DNA of 64,000 bases from Siphlonurus alternatus (taxonomy: Eukaryota > Arthropoda > Insecta > Ephemeroptera > Siphlonuridae): NCBI GenBank assembly GCA_949825025.1, contig OX463778.1, forward strand, positions 8,856,733 to 8,920,732. The letters run 5' to 3'. This document shows, piece by piece, positions 1 through 10,900 of this stretch (within the stretch, counting starts at the first letter, position 1; every line of letters starts with the position of its first letter). The notes beneath the pieces were generated by a model that worked only from the letters and a program-made list of their open reading frames with translations, was not told where the DNA came from and did not search any database. The position numbers and the translations under genes are program-made.

Positions 1-981
1 TAGAACAACTGGCAACTTAAACTTTAAATCTAACAGCTGGTCTTCCACTTCTGAGCTACATGAACCGGAAACACTTTCCTTGAAGTCCATGGAATATAAA
101 ACGTCGTTTGTATCGTTCAAAATCTGGACAGTAGGTCCTCCATGTAAATGTATTGTTGTAAAGAATTTTTGTGGTGGTAATTCCATCCATATAATTTTCA
201 TCATCAGATTTTTCATTACAGTTTGTATCTTCAAAAACATCAAAATATGTTTCTGTCATGTCCGAGAATGGACAACATACATGAAAAAATTTTATTGCAG
301 AAATGAATAGAGGGTACCAAATTATGCTACTCTGAATTCTTTCAGATTTTTTTGAGACCTAGAACTATTTTTAAATAATTATTGAAAGTGCGGCCACGCC
401 CCCTGGAGGCGTCAATAGGCGTCCAGTCTATATCCTTTTTATTAAGGCTGCAGGGGTGCCAACTGAAATCACAGGACTTTCAATAATTATTTAAAAATAG
501 TTCCGGGTCTCAAAAAAATCTGAAAAAATTCAGAGTAGCATAATTTGGTACCCTCTATTCATTTCTGCAATAAAATTTTTTCATGTATGTTGTCCATTTC
601 CTAACTACCCTATTGGAAGAGAGTTTGGCAGGCAACTCCATCACACCCGGAGCATTCATATAGAAGATTGAAGCAAGACTATCAGTGTAGGTCAGGATTT
701 TAGAGGTCAACTGAAAGTTACTTAACTCACTGGGTGATATGGTAAGGGACCTGATGAGGGCCAGGGCAGGTCCAAGGACTTCTTTCTGAATGACTGTCAA
801 TGTTTACAGGAAGGCCCCTACGTTTGACTTCCGCCGTAGCCCAATGAAGACTTGCGTCAAACAAAACGAGTTCAGAGCTGACGTTGAGAGTGTCTTGCTG
901 CAGCAGCGACACCAGCGAGGACTGCGGGATTTCCACGAACTGAGGGTCCTTCAAGGATTGTTCTGTTTCTTTCTTAATTAC
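1..981 (-). pseudogene. Decayed last exon of a third secreted BTB-BACK (BTBD17-like) copy, split by a MITE
   Basis: Read on the minus strand from a good splice acceptor at 982-984, this matches the last exon of the two intact paralogues. It starts VIKKETEQSLKDPQFVEI and continues through the BACK helices to a LGPALALIRSLTISPSEL stretch (intact genes have LGPALGYIRFLTFT). The frame breaks near 785-795, inside the BACK region. After the residues ending NRVVRK a 332-bp MITE (267-598) interrupts the exon. Coding resumes at 266 with TETYFDVFEDTN, which corresponds to the AYFDV/AFFDV motif of the intact genes. A second frame change near 150-170 is needed to continue into a plausible C-terminal domain that runs off the window at base 1. 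No upstream exons for this copy lie between 981 and the stop of the neighbouring gene at 3837, so it is a partial duplicate or dead alternative exon. Sequencing error could explain a frame break but not the MITE. Confidence 0.8.
267..598. mobile_element. MITE of the AATGGACAAC family (family 1) inside a coding exon
   Basis: Ends are AATGGACAACATACATG and its reverse complement. The two arms are near-perfect inverted repeats that pass through a TTGCAGAAATGAATAGAGGG block, meeting around a GCCACGCCCCC core. Further full copies lie at 7637-8060, 9714-10013, 10892-11222, 16263-16580 and 17905-18240. I see no clear target-site duplication, so the superfamily is not assigned. Confidence 0.9.
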
Positions 982-1000
982 CTGGAAACAAAACAAAAAT

Positions 1001-3038
1001 GGTTTGGCTCAGAAAAATAACTTAATTTTGCTTCGGTATTAAAGTTTATCGAACTTTACTGTACTTGCAAGATTGTATAAAAGTTTTCTACATCAGTGTA
1101 TTTTACTATCGGTGCGTACAGTGCTTAGCAGATAAAGTAAAATAACAATTATCCTTTCTTGTCAAGGTACAAAGTGTCAATCCACTACTTCTGTAATGTT
1201 AATCACAGTGCATGCTCTAAAAATATTCGCACTCTCAACAATGCCCGCCGCGCGCCCACTCACCAAATAAGCATGCATCGTTGCTTAAAATAAAGTACAT
1301 TATAGAGCAGTAGCGGCTCGTGGGCTTGGACCAGTGAGCAGTGAGTTTAAACCAGTGAGCCGCCACTGGTTTAAACAAACATCTCCCCCTCTACCACCTT
1401 CCCCAACACAAACTTGGTAAGTTAGGGACGCAAGGGTTAAGCAAATTATTTGTACATAAATTGTACCAAAAAAAATGAATATTATTTTGTTTTCACAAAG
1501 GAAAAATATTCATCAAAGTTTGGTGTAAAAGATAAGTTGAAAAATTTCATCTTCAACTCATCCTTTACACGTATAATTAACCTATAATCATCTAAAACAC
1601 ATCTTATTTGTTCTTCACTCAAAGTGAGGATGATATAAAGACAGTATTTCTAAAATGTTATACTCAAGAAGAGGAAAAAATACGTTATCTCATCTTTTTC
1701 CTTCTTTTTTTCTTCTAAAATGGTGCAAAATAATATAAAATTATAGACGAGCGAGGAGAGCGAGTAAAAGATGAAATTTATTTAATGTACTCGGGAAGAC
1801 TGATTTAGTGTATTGCTGCCATATAGTCGCAATTAATACTGCTTAGTATTATTTATATTATGTATAATATATTATTATAATATTTAACAATATATCATGT
1901 ATGTTGCATTTTACTATAATACTCACTGTAAATGCTGCAGTTTCAAGCGATGGACACGAAATGACCCCTCCCTCCGGTGGTTGCGGTTTTATATCAGTCA
2001 TCGGCAGAAAGTGGACTATAATAATAATATTATTATAATAATAATAATTAAATAAAATTGGATATTCCCATTATCTAATTTCATATAATATTTTGTTGAA
2101 TATTACAAGATGAATTTTATCCATTATAATTTATAACGTACGTGTTTTCATTAAAAAAGAAAATAAGAGAGCATTGTATTGATATATTATGAAGGCTATC
2201 ATGATCCTATAAAAGTTAGTTTAAAATATTAACTTTAACCTTTAATAATAAACATATATAATATGTAGTGGAGAATTAAAAAAAAAATGGAAGAACTCGC
2301 CGAAAAAAAAAACTCTCCATCTCTTTCTGGAAATAATATATTTAATAATACTATATAGTCAGAGCTTAATAATACACATGTGACAGTTTTTGTGCATTTT
2401 ATTACTTTTTTCTACCTCTGTTTCACACAAATTATATTTTATTTATAAACATAATATAATCATGGTTGATGAAAATTTACAATTATGTATAACAAATTTA
2501 ACTGTTTCATTCATATTAATTAAGATTTGAAACATTAATTTTATATTTGTATTTAATAGAAACAGTTGAGTAATTAATATCTTCAACTTTTTAAGGGAAG
2601 TTAAAATTCGTAATGCTTTGAGATGTGGCTTGCTCACTATTTAACTCTCAGCAAAAGTTGACCTCGGACATTTAAAAAATTGTGTTTTCCCAGATCAAAA
2701 GCAATAATAAGTTTTTACTAGCAAAAATATTTAATGTTTATTAAATATAAATGTACATTGTATATATACATCATGACCTTTACCCCTATTTCTTAATTTT
2801 ACCAGCGTTATCACGAGGTTTTGGAAGACATTTGAACTTGGGATTTCTGTAGTCCGTCACTCTATTCAATAAAATAATTGATCACACTAATTAATAAAGT
2901 TAATTTTCAATGTGTTTGTAATTTATTCAGTAAATGTGGTAGACAAGTTTGTATATTGGAGGAACAGGAGCCCTCCTGAAAATACCCTTTGAAAATAAAG
3001 ATTATAATTTATAACAAAAAACGTTGATGCTTTTTTTT
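1001..3038. other. Intergenic AT-rich spacer, no gene recognised
   Basis: Low-complexity AT-rich DNA with scattered short TA and TAATAA runs. The one recognisable repeat is the block at about 1530-1780, which recurs at 10222-10375 and 14580-14756; it contains a shared TCTTCAACTCATCC and an AAAATGGTGCAAAA or similar A-rich right part. No open frame with coding character was seen on either strand. Confidence 0.6.
1530..1780. repeat. Dispersed repeat with TCTTCAACTCATCC core
   Basis: The block recurs at 10222-10375 and 14580-14756. The copies share TTGAAAAAyTACGTCTTCAA-type left ends and right ends containing gAAATTTATTTCAACTC. The two later copies flank short A-rich centres, which suggests a small non-autonomous element. 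This first copy is the most diverged. Confidence 0.5.
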
Positions 3039-3286
3039 TACACTCTTAAAAAAATTTTGCTGAATTTTTGACATCTTATAATCAGTGAATTTTTAACGCC
3101 TTAAATCATGCTTCTTCAGGTGTTTCGTTGCGCATTTTCAGTGGTCAGTATAAGCTATATACTGACAGTATATGCTGACTACTGAATATTGACTAAGAAA
3201 CATCTGAAAAATCATGATTTAAGGGGTTAAAAATATACTGATTATAAGATGTCAAAAATTCAGCAAAATTTTTTTAAGAGTGTAGC
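3039..3286. repeat. Foldback (inverted-repeat) element
   Basis: The arm ACTCTTAAAAAAATTTTGCT near 3040 returns as its reverse complement at the right end, through the blocks GACATCTTATAATCAGTGA and TTAAATCATG. Nearly the whole unit is one imperfect palindrome, typical of a MITE or foldback element. Confidence 0.75.
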
Positions 3287-3836
3287 TATTATAGATTACA
3301 ATATTTGGTTCAAATATATGTATAGAAGCCTATTAAGCTATAATGAATAAGTAATAAATTATACTTTTAGAGAAAAACGGATTACAGATATAATTATGAA
3401 ATCAGGAAATTTCATATAATATAGTTAATTTTTTATACTTCTATAAGAGCAATAAAAAAGTGTTAAAAATATAATTCAGATCAAGAAATCTCACCCCTCC
3501 CCTCCCAACTACACCTATAAATTCCTCATGCACTTTTTTACGAATTTTGAATAAAAACTGGAAGCATATATTATTAGTTTTCTACATCCCTAAACTTTAT
3601 CCCCTCCGCTGTGTATATGTATACATATCCTTTTGCTATATCGTAATAATAACATTTAGTTAATTTAATAAATAAATGGAAAAAAGGTGAGTTAATAGCA
3701 ATGAATCATAGGCAACAATATAAATTTCATGAAACTCGTAATTTTTTAATCATTTTTCAATACATTGTACAGTTTTTTTTTATATATATAATTGTGCATT
3801 GTTTGAATCTGTCATTAAAAATCCATGACAATAATA

Positions 3837-4793
3837 TTAAGCATACGAATAAACAAACTCGTTTTTGCCGAAGAAGTACATTTTATTAAGTTGCTTATAC
3901 TTTCCCAAGCTAAAGTGGTTGTAATTGTAGTCTTCACGATATTCATCTTTTCCAAGACTCACAGGATACCTTCCTGGTTTGTTGAAAACCACCTTTATTT
4001 TCACGTTTTTATTACTTTCAGGATCTATATAATCATGATAATACTCGACAAGTTTCGGGAATACAACACTCAATAGCTCATTATCTTCACTTGGTGACGT
4101 AGTGTTTTGAGATTCCTTGCCACAGACGTTCACCAAACCCTGGTATCGAGTTGAAGCAATGACCACGTTGAAGTAGGTTAAAAGATACACACTCAGATCT
4201 TCATCTTCTTCAGTACATGGTGAATTGTCGTCTTTCTTGATTCGCGTTGGAATTTGTACACCATGCACTTCTAGCGCTTTTCTTTTATTTGGGTTCACAG
4301 TTGTTGAAATAAAGTTATAAACATTCTCCTTATTCACAAGGTCAATGCTCTCACCCTTGCAAGTAAATTCAGGTTTAGCAAGTACGTCAAAGTATGCGTT
4401 GTCAATACTTTCAATTCTTGTTTCGTTATTAGATGAAAGTCCTTCAGGTAATGGCATAACTTCTTCTGTAGAATTTAAATTAAAAGTTACTGCCAAACTT
4501 TCTGTGTAAGTTAATATTTTAGATACAAACTGAATGTTGCTAAATTCACTAGGGGTGAAGGTCAGGAATCTGATATATCCAAGAGCAGGTCCAAGGGCTG
4601 CCCTGAGTGACTCAGGGTTTGGTGACTGGTTATTACGTATCACTTCTGACACAGCCCAGCGCAAAGTCGCATCAAAAAGTTTGGACTCTGATATACTTAG
4701 GTAGTTTCTTGAAAGGATGGAAATGAGGCTGGATCTTGAGATTTCATGGAATTTTTGGTCTTGCAGGATTTGCTCAGTGTGTAACTGGATCAT
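3837..4793 (-). CDS. Last coding exon of paralogue A: BACK plus C-terminal domain (318 aa)
   Basis: A single long open exon opening with MIQLHTEQILQDQKFHEIS directly after a TTCCAG acceptor. That ATG is an internal codon, not the start. Residues 1-105 of the exon are the BACK helices (LISILSRNYLSISESKLFDA..., ALGPALGYIRFLTFTPSEF). After a SSNNETR linker comes a beta-rich domain with NAYFDVLAKPEFTC, YQGLVNVCG and KVVFNKPGRYPVSLG. The same motifs occur in paralogue C, so this domain is conserved. It is much more AT-rich than the upstream exons. Confidence 0.9.
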   Translation of the reverse strand: MIQLHTEQILQDQKFHEISRSSLISILSRNYLSISESKLFDATLRWAVSEVIRNNQSPNPESLRAALGPALGYIRFLTFTPSEFSNIQFVSKILTYTESLAVTFNLNSTEEVMPLPEGLSSNNETRIESIDNAYFDVLAKPEFTCKGESIDLVNKENVYNFISTTVNPNKRKALEVHGVQIPTRIKKDDNSPCTEEDEDLSVYLLTYFNVVIASTRYQGLVNVCGKESQNTTSPSEDNELLSVVFPKLVEYYHDYIDPESNKNVKIKVVFNKPGRYPVSLGKDEYREDYNYNHFSLGKYKQLNKMYFFGKNEFVYSYA

Positions 4794-4867
4794 CTGGAAT
4801 CATAAGACATATTAGTATTTGATAATAAGACTGCTGATTTTTCAGTGTTCCCACCGTCCTATCAAAA

Positions 4868-4925
<58 letters not shown>

Positions 4926-7900
4926 AAATTCGTTTTTTCACTAACAATAAGACCTATAAGAAGATGTTTTAGGGGAAAAAATGCAGAACACTTAAGGTAA
5001 GATAACGCGACCAATGTTAAAAAAAAATCCCTCACAGAAAAATTATGAAACAATTTTAAAATATTCTCCGGTCTGCACCCCCTATTAGTAGCTAAATGGG
5101 CGCGATTCACGAAGCAGTTATCCAGTATTCTAACCACGTTTAGCTTAACCATGCACGTTTAACTAGGTGGTTTAACACGTAAAACAGGTATATTTAAACG
5201 TGGTTAAACTAAACATGGTTAGAAACTTGGCTAGCTGCTTCGTAAATCGCACCCAATATCAGGTATACAAATATACAAATACGATCTAGTTTTTGAGTTA
5301 TGAATTTTTTAAGCTGACTACCTTAACATGGAGGAATATGGAACTTCCATGTTAAAATTGTCAATTTTAAAAATTCATAACTCAAAAACTAGATCGTATT
5401 TGTATACCTGATATTTAAGCTGCTGATAGGGGGTATATTATAGAGGAGAACATTTTAAATTTTTTTCACAATTTTTGTGTAAGGGATTTTTTTTTAACAT
5501 CGGTGGCGTTATCTTACCCTTAAGGTGAGTAAGAGACAAAATTGCTAATTATGTACTAACAGTTTACTCGCCGTTCCAGAGTGCCAAAGTTAACTATTAT
5601 TGTATAGCCAATTATAAAAGGAAACGACATAGAGTCAGCTTATGAGAGCTTTAACAGTGTTGCAACATAATCTGAGCGACTGGACTGATGGTATTGACTT
5701 CTACATTCACGTGAATCAAATGGTGTACCAGTATTGTTTTTCCTAACTGTACATTATTTTATTTATTGCAGAATGAGACACCAAGGGATTTATTGTATTC
5801 AATATAGTTCAAAGGCTTCCAATGGAAAATTATTTTACTTATATTTCTTACTTTTCGTGACATATTCGCTATATATAGTATTGTTTGTTTCGCGGACTGC
5901 AATACTTAAAACTTCTTAAAAAACATATTTTTTGTTATAAAATAAAAGTACATTTTGGGTTCACACTGAGGATCATTTGATTTTTTATTTTTTCTGGGTC
6001 AAATTGCACATCGACACATCATGTCCGTACCTGCAGCGCGGTCTCCGTTAGTTGCTCGTCGTTTTGCTGGAGGCCGCACTGGTAGGCGTCCCACACGTTC
6101 TTTGGGGTCATGGAGGTCCACAGATAGGAGCGGACAGTCTCGGCCAACTTGGGCAGCTGTAAGCGAGTGGCCAGGCCCAGCAGCTCGCAAGTCGAGTCGT
6201 AGCCCATCAGGCACAAGTCACCGGTGTATACGAACCTATTAAGACAATAAAAAATTAATCAGTAATGCACTTGTGTGTGTGTGTTTCCCATGGCCGGCTT
6301 TGGAAATTACTTTGGTCTATTGATGAAAAGTATAAATGTGTCATTGCATGAAGATTTCCACGGTTCCCTCAGTCACACCTCAACGAATAATGGGATTCGT
6401 AACAAGCTGTGATCAACATACTTTCCCTTTTTTAACACTACTCATTACCCCGCCTCGTGCTCCAAGCTCATAAGGGTGCATCCATGAAAAAAAAAAAAGG
6501 GCTCTGTTTAAAGGCATACAGGCCTCAAATTAAAAATTTGACAGTCACAGAGAGTTGCTTGAGTTGACAATCAACATTTGGATTATTTTTTCCGTGCGCG
6601 ATGCAGTTGCATGAGCGGGGGCTGCAAAGTAAGGATGCAGGTCCTTGATGACGTCTAAATGACGTCACAACGCACAACCATACATACGCCGCCATGTTTT
6701 TTAACGTCATTTTGACGTCATCAAGTACCTGAATCCTTACTTTGCAGCCCCCGCTCATGCAGCTGCATCGCGCACGGAAAAAATAATCCAAATGTTGATT
6801 GTCAACTCAAGCAATTAACTCTCTGTGACTGTCAAATTTTTAATTTGAGGCCTGTATACCTGGGTCCTATGTTTTTCTACAAAAGCTAATCTAATTAGCA
6901 TTTTTACTTTAAATTTAGTTTGCTTTGTGCTTATTACACAGGGGTGGATCCAGGGAGAGAAGGCGGGGTGACAGCTCCCCCACCCCCTCCCCCGAAATAT
7001 TGGATTTAACATGAGCAATATAGGCATTCCCGTCATTCAATTATTTTTGACATTAATTGGCCTTAATGGAAGAAGCCCCCCCCCCCTTCACCTACGAATT
7101 TTTTTCTGGATATATAACTACATTTTTCTATTGACATCATAAAGACAGGTATAGACATCTGGTGGATTTTACCTGAGTGAGTCAAAAAGTAGCATTGTTT
7201 TGATATCAGAGCTTTGCTACTGGTTACTGGTATTGTTGAGTCATGCTGAGTCAAACGAGGAGGTTTTCAATGCCATCTCTTGGTGCTTTATGAGGTCAAT
7301 ATAATATAATGACTTTTGCATGTTAACGATTGGTCGTATTTAAACTCACTGTAGGATTGTCTTGAAAGTGTCTGGCATGACGTCATCCACGTGAACTGTG
7401 CGCCCCTTAGCGGCGAACAAGGCCTCGAAAATTGGACTGGCACGTGCAAGTAATAGCTGGTGGGCTTGAAATTCCTGGAAAAGTAGATAGTTTTTTATTA
7501 GACTTGGCAAACAGTGAAGTTATTGGTGTTTGTAGTGATTATATCACGTTCTGGAACAGCTAGAATGGCACAGAGTTAAGGTGCATTTCCAGCATGGAAC
7601 GATGTCAAGCGAGGCTTGGCGGGCTGAGAATAGCGCAATGGACAACATACATGCGAAGAAATTTTATTGTAGAAATGAATATTATAGAGGGCACAAAATT
7701 ATGCTACTAATAAATAATACTCTGAATTTTTTCAGATTTTTTGAGACCCAGAACTATTTTTAAATAATTATTATTGAAAGTTCTGTAAGTTAAGTTGGCT
7801 CCAACAACACGCGGTTGCGATCCTTCACCGAGCCGGTCCGCCAGTCCTGAAATACGTCAGGTAAATTTTTAACAATCCTTAATAAAAAGGATAGGACCGA

Positions 7901-10900
7901 GACGCCTATTTACGCCTCCAGGGGGCGTGGCCGCACTTTCAATAATTATTTAAAAATAGTTCCGGGTAAAAAAAAATCTGAAAAAAATCACATTAGCATT
8001 TTAATTAGGTATCCGCTATTCATTTCTGTAATAAAAAAAATTTCATCTATTTTTTCCATTGTTTCAATTTTATATATGGCAGCCATGTTGGTGATAAAAT
8101 CGCTCCCCGCAAGGCGAGGAAATCCCGGCTGAGCCTCTGATTGGCTGCGGCACGCGATTTTCTCGCTTTCCTCGCTCCATGGAAATGCACCTTTCTACTT
8201 AAAAATCATAATGGTCTCTTGATTGTGACTTCTACATATTGTTGAGGCTACTGTGAAATTTATATAAAGTAATGAAAACTATTGTAATTAGTACAAATTG
8301 ATGAAAAAAAATAATATTGTTAAAAATTGGTGGTAATAATGGTAATATTTACATGCAAAATTCACGTTTGTTGCAGATTTTGTATATACTAGATATTCCC
8401 GATAGCTATCCCTCCCTGAGTCACTACCCACCTGTGTGTTGTTGTCCGGCCCCACCACGAAGGTACAGTCCGTGTACAGACGACGCTCCAACAACACGCG
8501 GTTACGATCCTTCACCGAGCCGGTCCGCCAGTTCTGAAATACGTCAGGTAAAAATGAGTCTTGCTTTTGGAAAAAATAATATTTTTTTATACTGAAAGTC
8601 AGTTAAATTTAAAATACCACCCCCCAAAATAAATTGAAATGTATTAAGGCGCTCACCTCAGTGTGGTTTTCAGAGTCATAACCGGGACGCCAGGCGCTCA
8701 CCAGTTCGACCAAGTACACCTGCTCGTCCTTCCACCTGAAAAAAAAACAAGGTCAGAAAATCGACACCCTTCATGAATATTTTGATTGCACATTTGGATA
8801 ATCTCGAGTAATGCTGTATTGTCAATTTTTGTCATATTTTTTTAACCCTCTAACACCCTAAAGTCGTGCTACAAAAAGCTGTGACGTCATAATGTCACGC
8901 AAATTAACACGCAATCATAGGGAAAGATATTGCATGATTATGACGTCACAATGTTTCCCCCCTCAATTTCGAGAATGTTGGAGAGTTAAAAAAAAAAAAA
9001 AAAAAAAGTGAAAAATTTTAACAATTTTGTGTTCTTCAAACTGCAACATTTTCAAAATGTAGGTGAAAAAATAAAATGCAGATTTTAATCTTCAAAAATT
9101 TATAAACAGAGACTGATGAATAAACAATTTTGTATTTTAATGAGAGCAATATTGAAATGCCAAAGTCTCCCCTCTCTATATGCTGATATTATAAAAGTTC
9201 ACTAGCCGATAAAAAAAAAAAGATCAACAGAGGTCACTGCATGCCAAATTCAATACGTGACCCCTGGTGACCCTGAATACGTACCCTTCCTTTTCTACGG
9301 GAGCAGATACGTCCGAGAAAACAGAGCAGAATTCACGAGCCTTCTCAGGTGTGTAGCACTGCAAGAAGAACAAACATTATTAAAAAGATACTGAATTACA
9401 GCCAAATTGATGTGATAGTCCTTCCGGAAGTAGCCGGAAGTTTGTAGCTTTTCAGTTTTTAAAAATTTGCAAAGAAACTTGCAATAGAAATGTTGATCCT
9501 TATGTTATATGAAATTCCAACTCTAAAATGAAAGTAGATTCATCAGAAACCATGCACTTCCGGGCTACTTCCGGAAAAACATAATAAATTTGACTGTATG
9601 AGTTCACTGACGATCGGTGGGGTGGTTTTACATATTTTTTGTACCTCAAAATGAAGGAGCCTTCGTAAATTGTTAAGAAGTTAGTCCTATGAAACCAGCT
9701 CATCAAGTTATTAAATGGACAACCTGCATGAAATTCGTTTATAGTAGAGAAATGAATTATACAGGGTACTAAATTATGCTACTCATTTTTCATACTTTTT
9801 AGAGCCGAGGAACTATAATTTTAAAAAATCATTGAGGGATGCGTCAATAGACGTTATACTGCTTAATAAAAAAGAGTGTGCATGGGTGGAACCTGAACTT
9901 GACGTAACATTTAGCAATTAATATACTTCCCGGGCTCTAAAAAATCTGAAGAAAAATCAGAGTAAGTTTAATTTGGTGCAATAAAAATTTTCATACAATT
10001 TAGTTTTTTTATTGGCGGTAAGGAACCTTTTGACTCCTCCCTTTGAAAGTAACAAGGTAATCTTCATGAAACCACCTCATCGACTACCACATAAAGTCGT
10101 CTCCATTTATCTTTGTTTTGACGTCACATGACCCTCCCATTAGAATTGCGTTATAAGATAAAGGAAAAGGTTCATGACGTTGAACCAAAGATAAATGGAG
10201 ACGACTGTAATTTGTCCCTAGTTGAAAAATTACGTCTTCAACTCATCCTTTACACGTCTAAACCTAATCTTTTCACCTCTAAAACACATCTTATTTCCTC
10301 TAAAATGGTGCAAAATAGGAGGAAATTAGATGAGAAGAGAGCTCAATAGCGAATAAAAGATATGACATTTATTTCAACTCAGGGTTATGTTAGTTTTATA
10401 ATAGGACAGTCATACCTTTTTCTCAGGTACGTCCTTGGTGATGTTAGAGGCGAGGGGGTTATCGGTCACCTGAAACACACGCCGAACAATATTTCAGTTT
10501 ATTGTTACTGGGAAATCAACCTAGATTATAATATATCATAATTGAACTCTTGATTTTAAAATGTGCCCTTTTGATATTTTAAATTATGTTTTAAGCTAAC
10601 TCAAATACATTTTCTTGTCATATAATCATTTATATATTTTTATATCGTCCTTCGTCCGGAATAATGAGCTATCTGCTTACCATGATTTCGTTGCAGCAAT
10701 GAGCTGTCTTCTGTTTCAGGTGAGCGCAATTATGAACTCTATATTTCGGTATAAAATAAAGATCATTGTTGTGTTCACCTGAAATAGCAGCTCATTATTG
10801 CAACAAGATCATGGGTGGCAGATAGCTCATTATTTCGGACGACGGACAAAATATTATAATTAATTATTATTCTTGTTATAATGAATTGAAAAATGAACAA

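Larger units (their letters stand above)
7580..8193. mobile_element. CATGGAGCGATGTCAAG-type element, interrupted by a family-1 MITE
   Basis: The left end GTGCATTTCCAGCATGGAACG and the right end CGCTCCATGGAAATGCACC are inverted. Intact relatives lie at 21868-22123 and 25680-25919, where the CAAGCGAGG part and the GGCAGCCATGTTGG part are adjacent. Here they are separated by the MITE at 7637-8060, giving a nested order. Confidence 0.7.
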
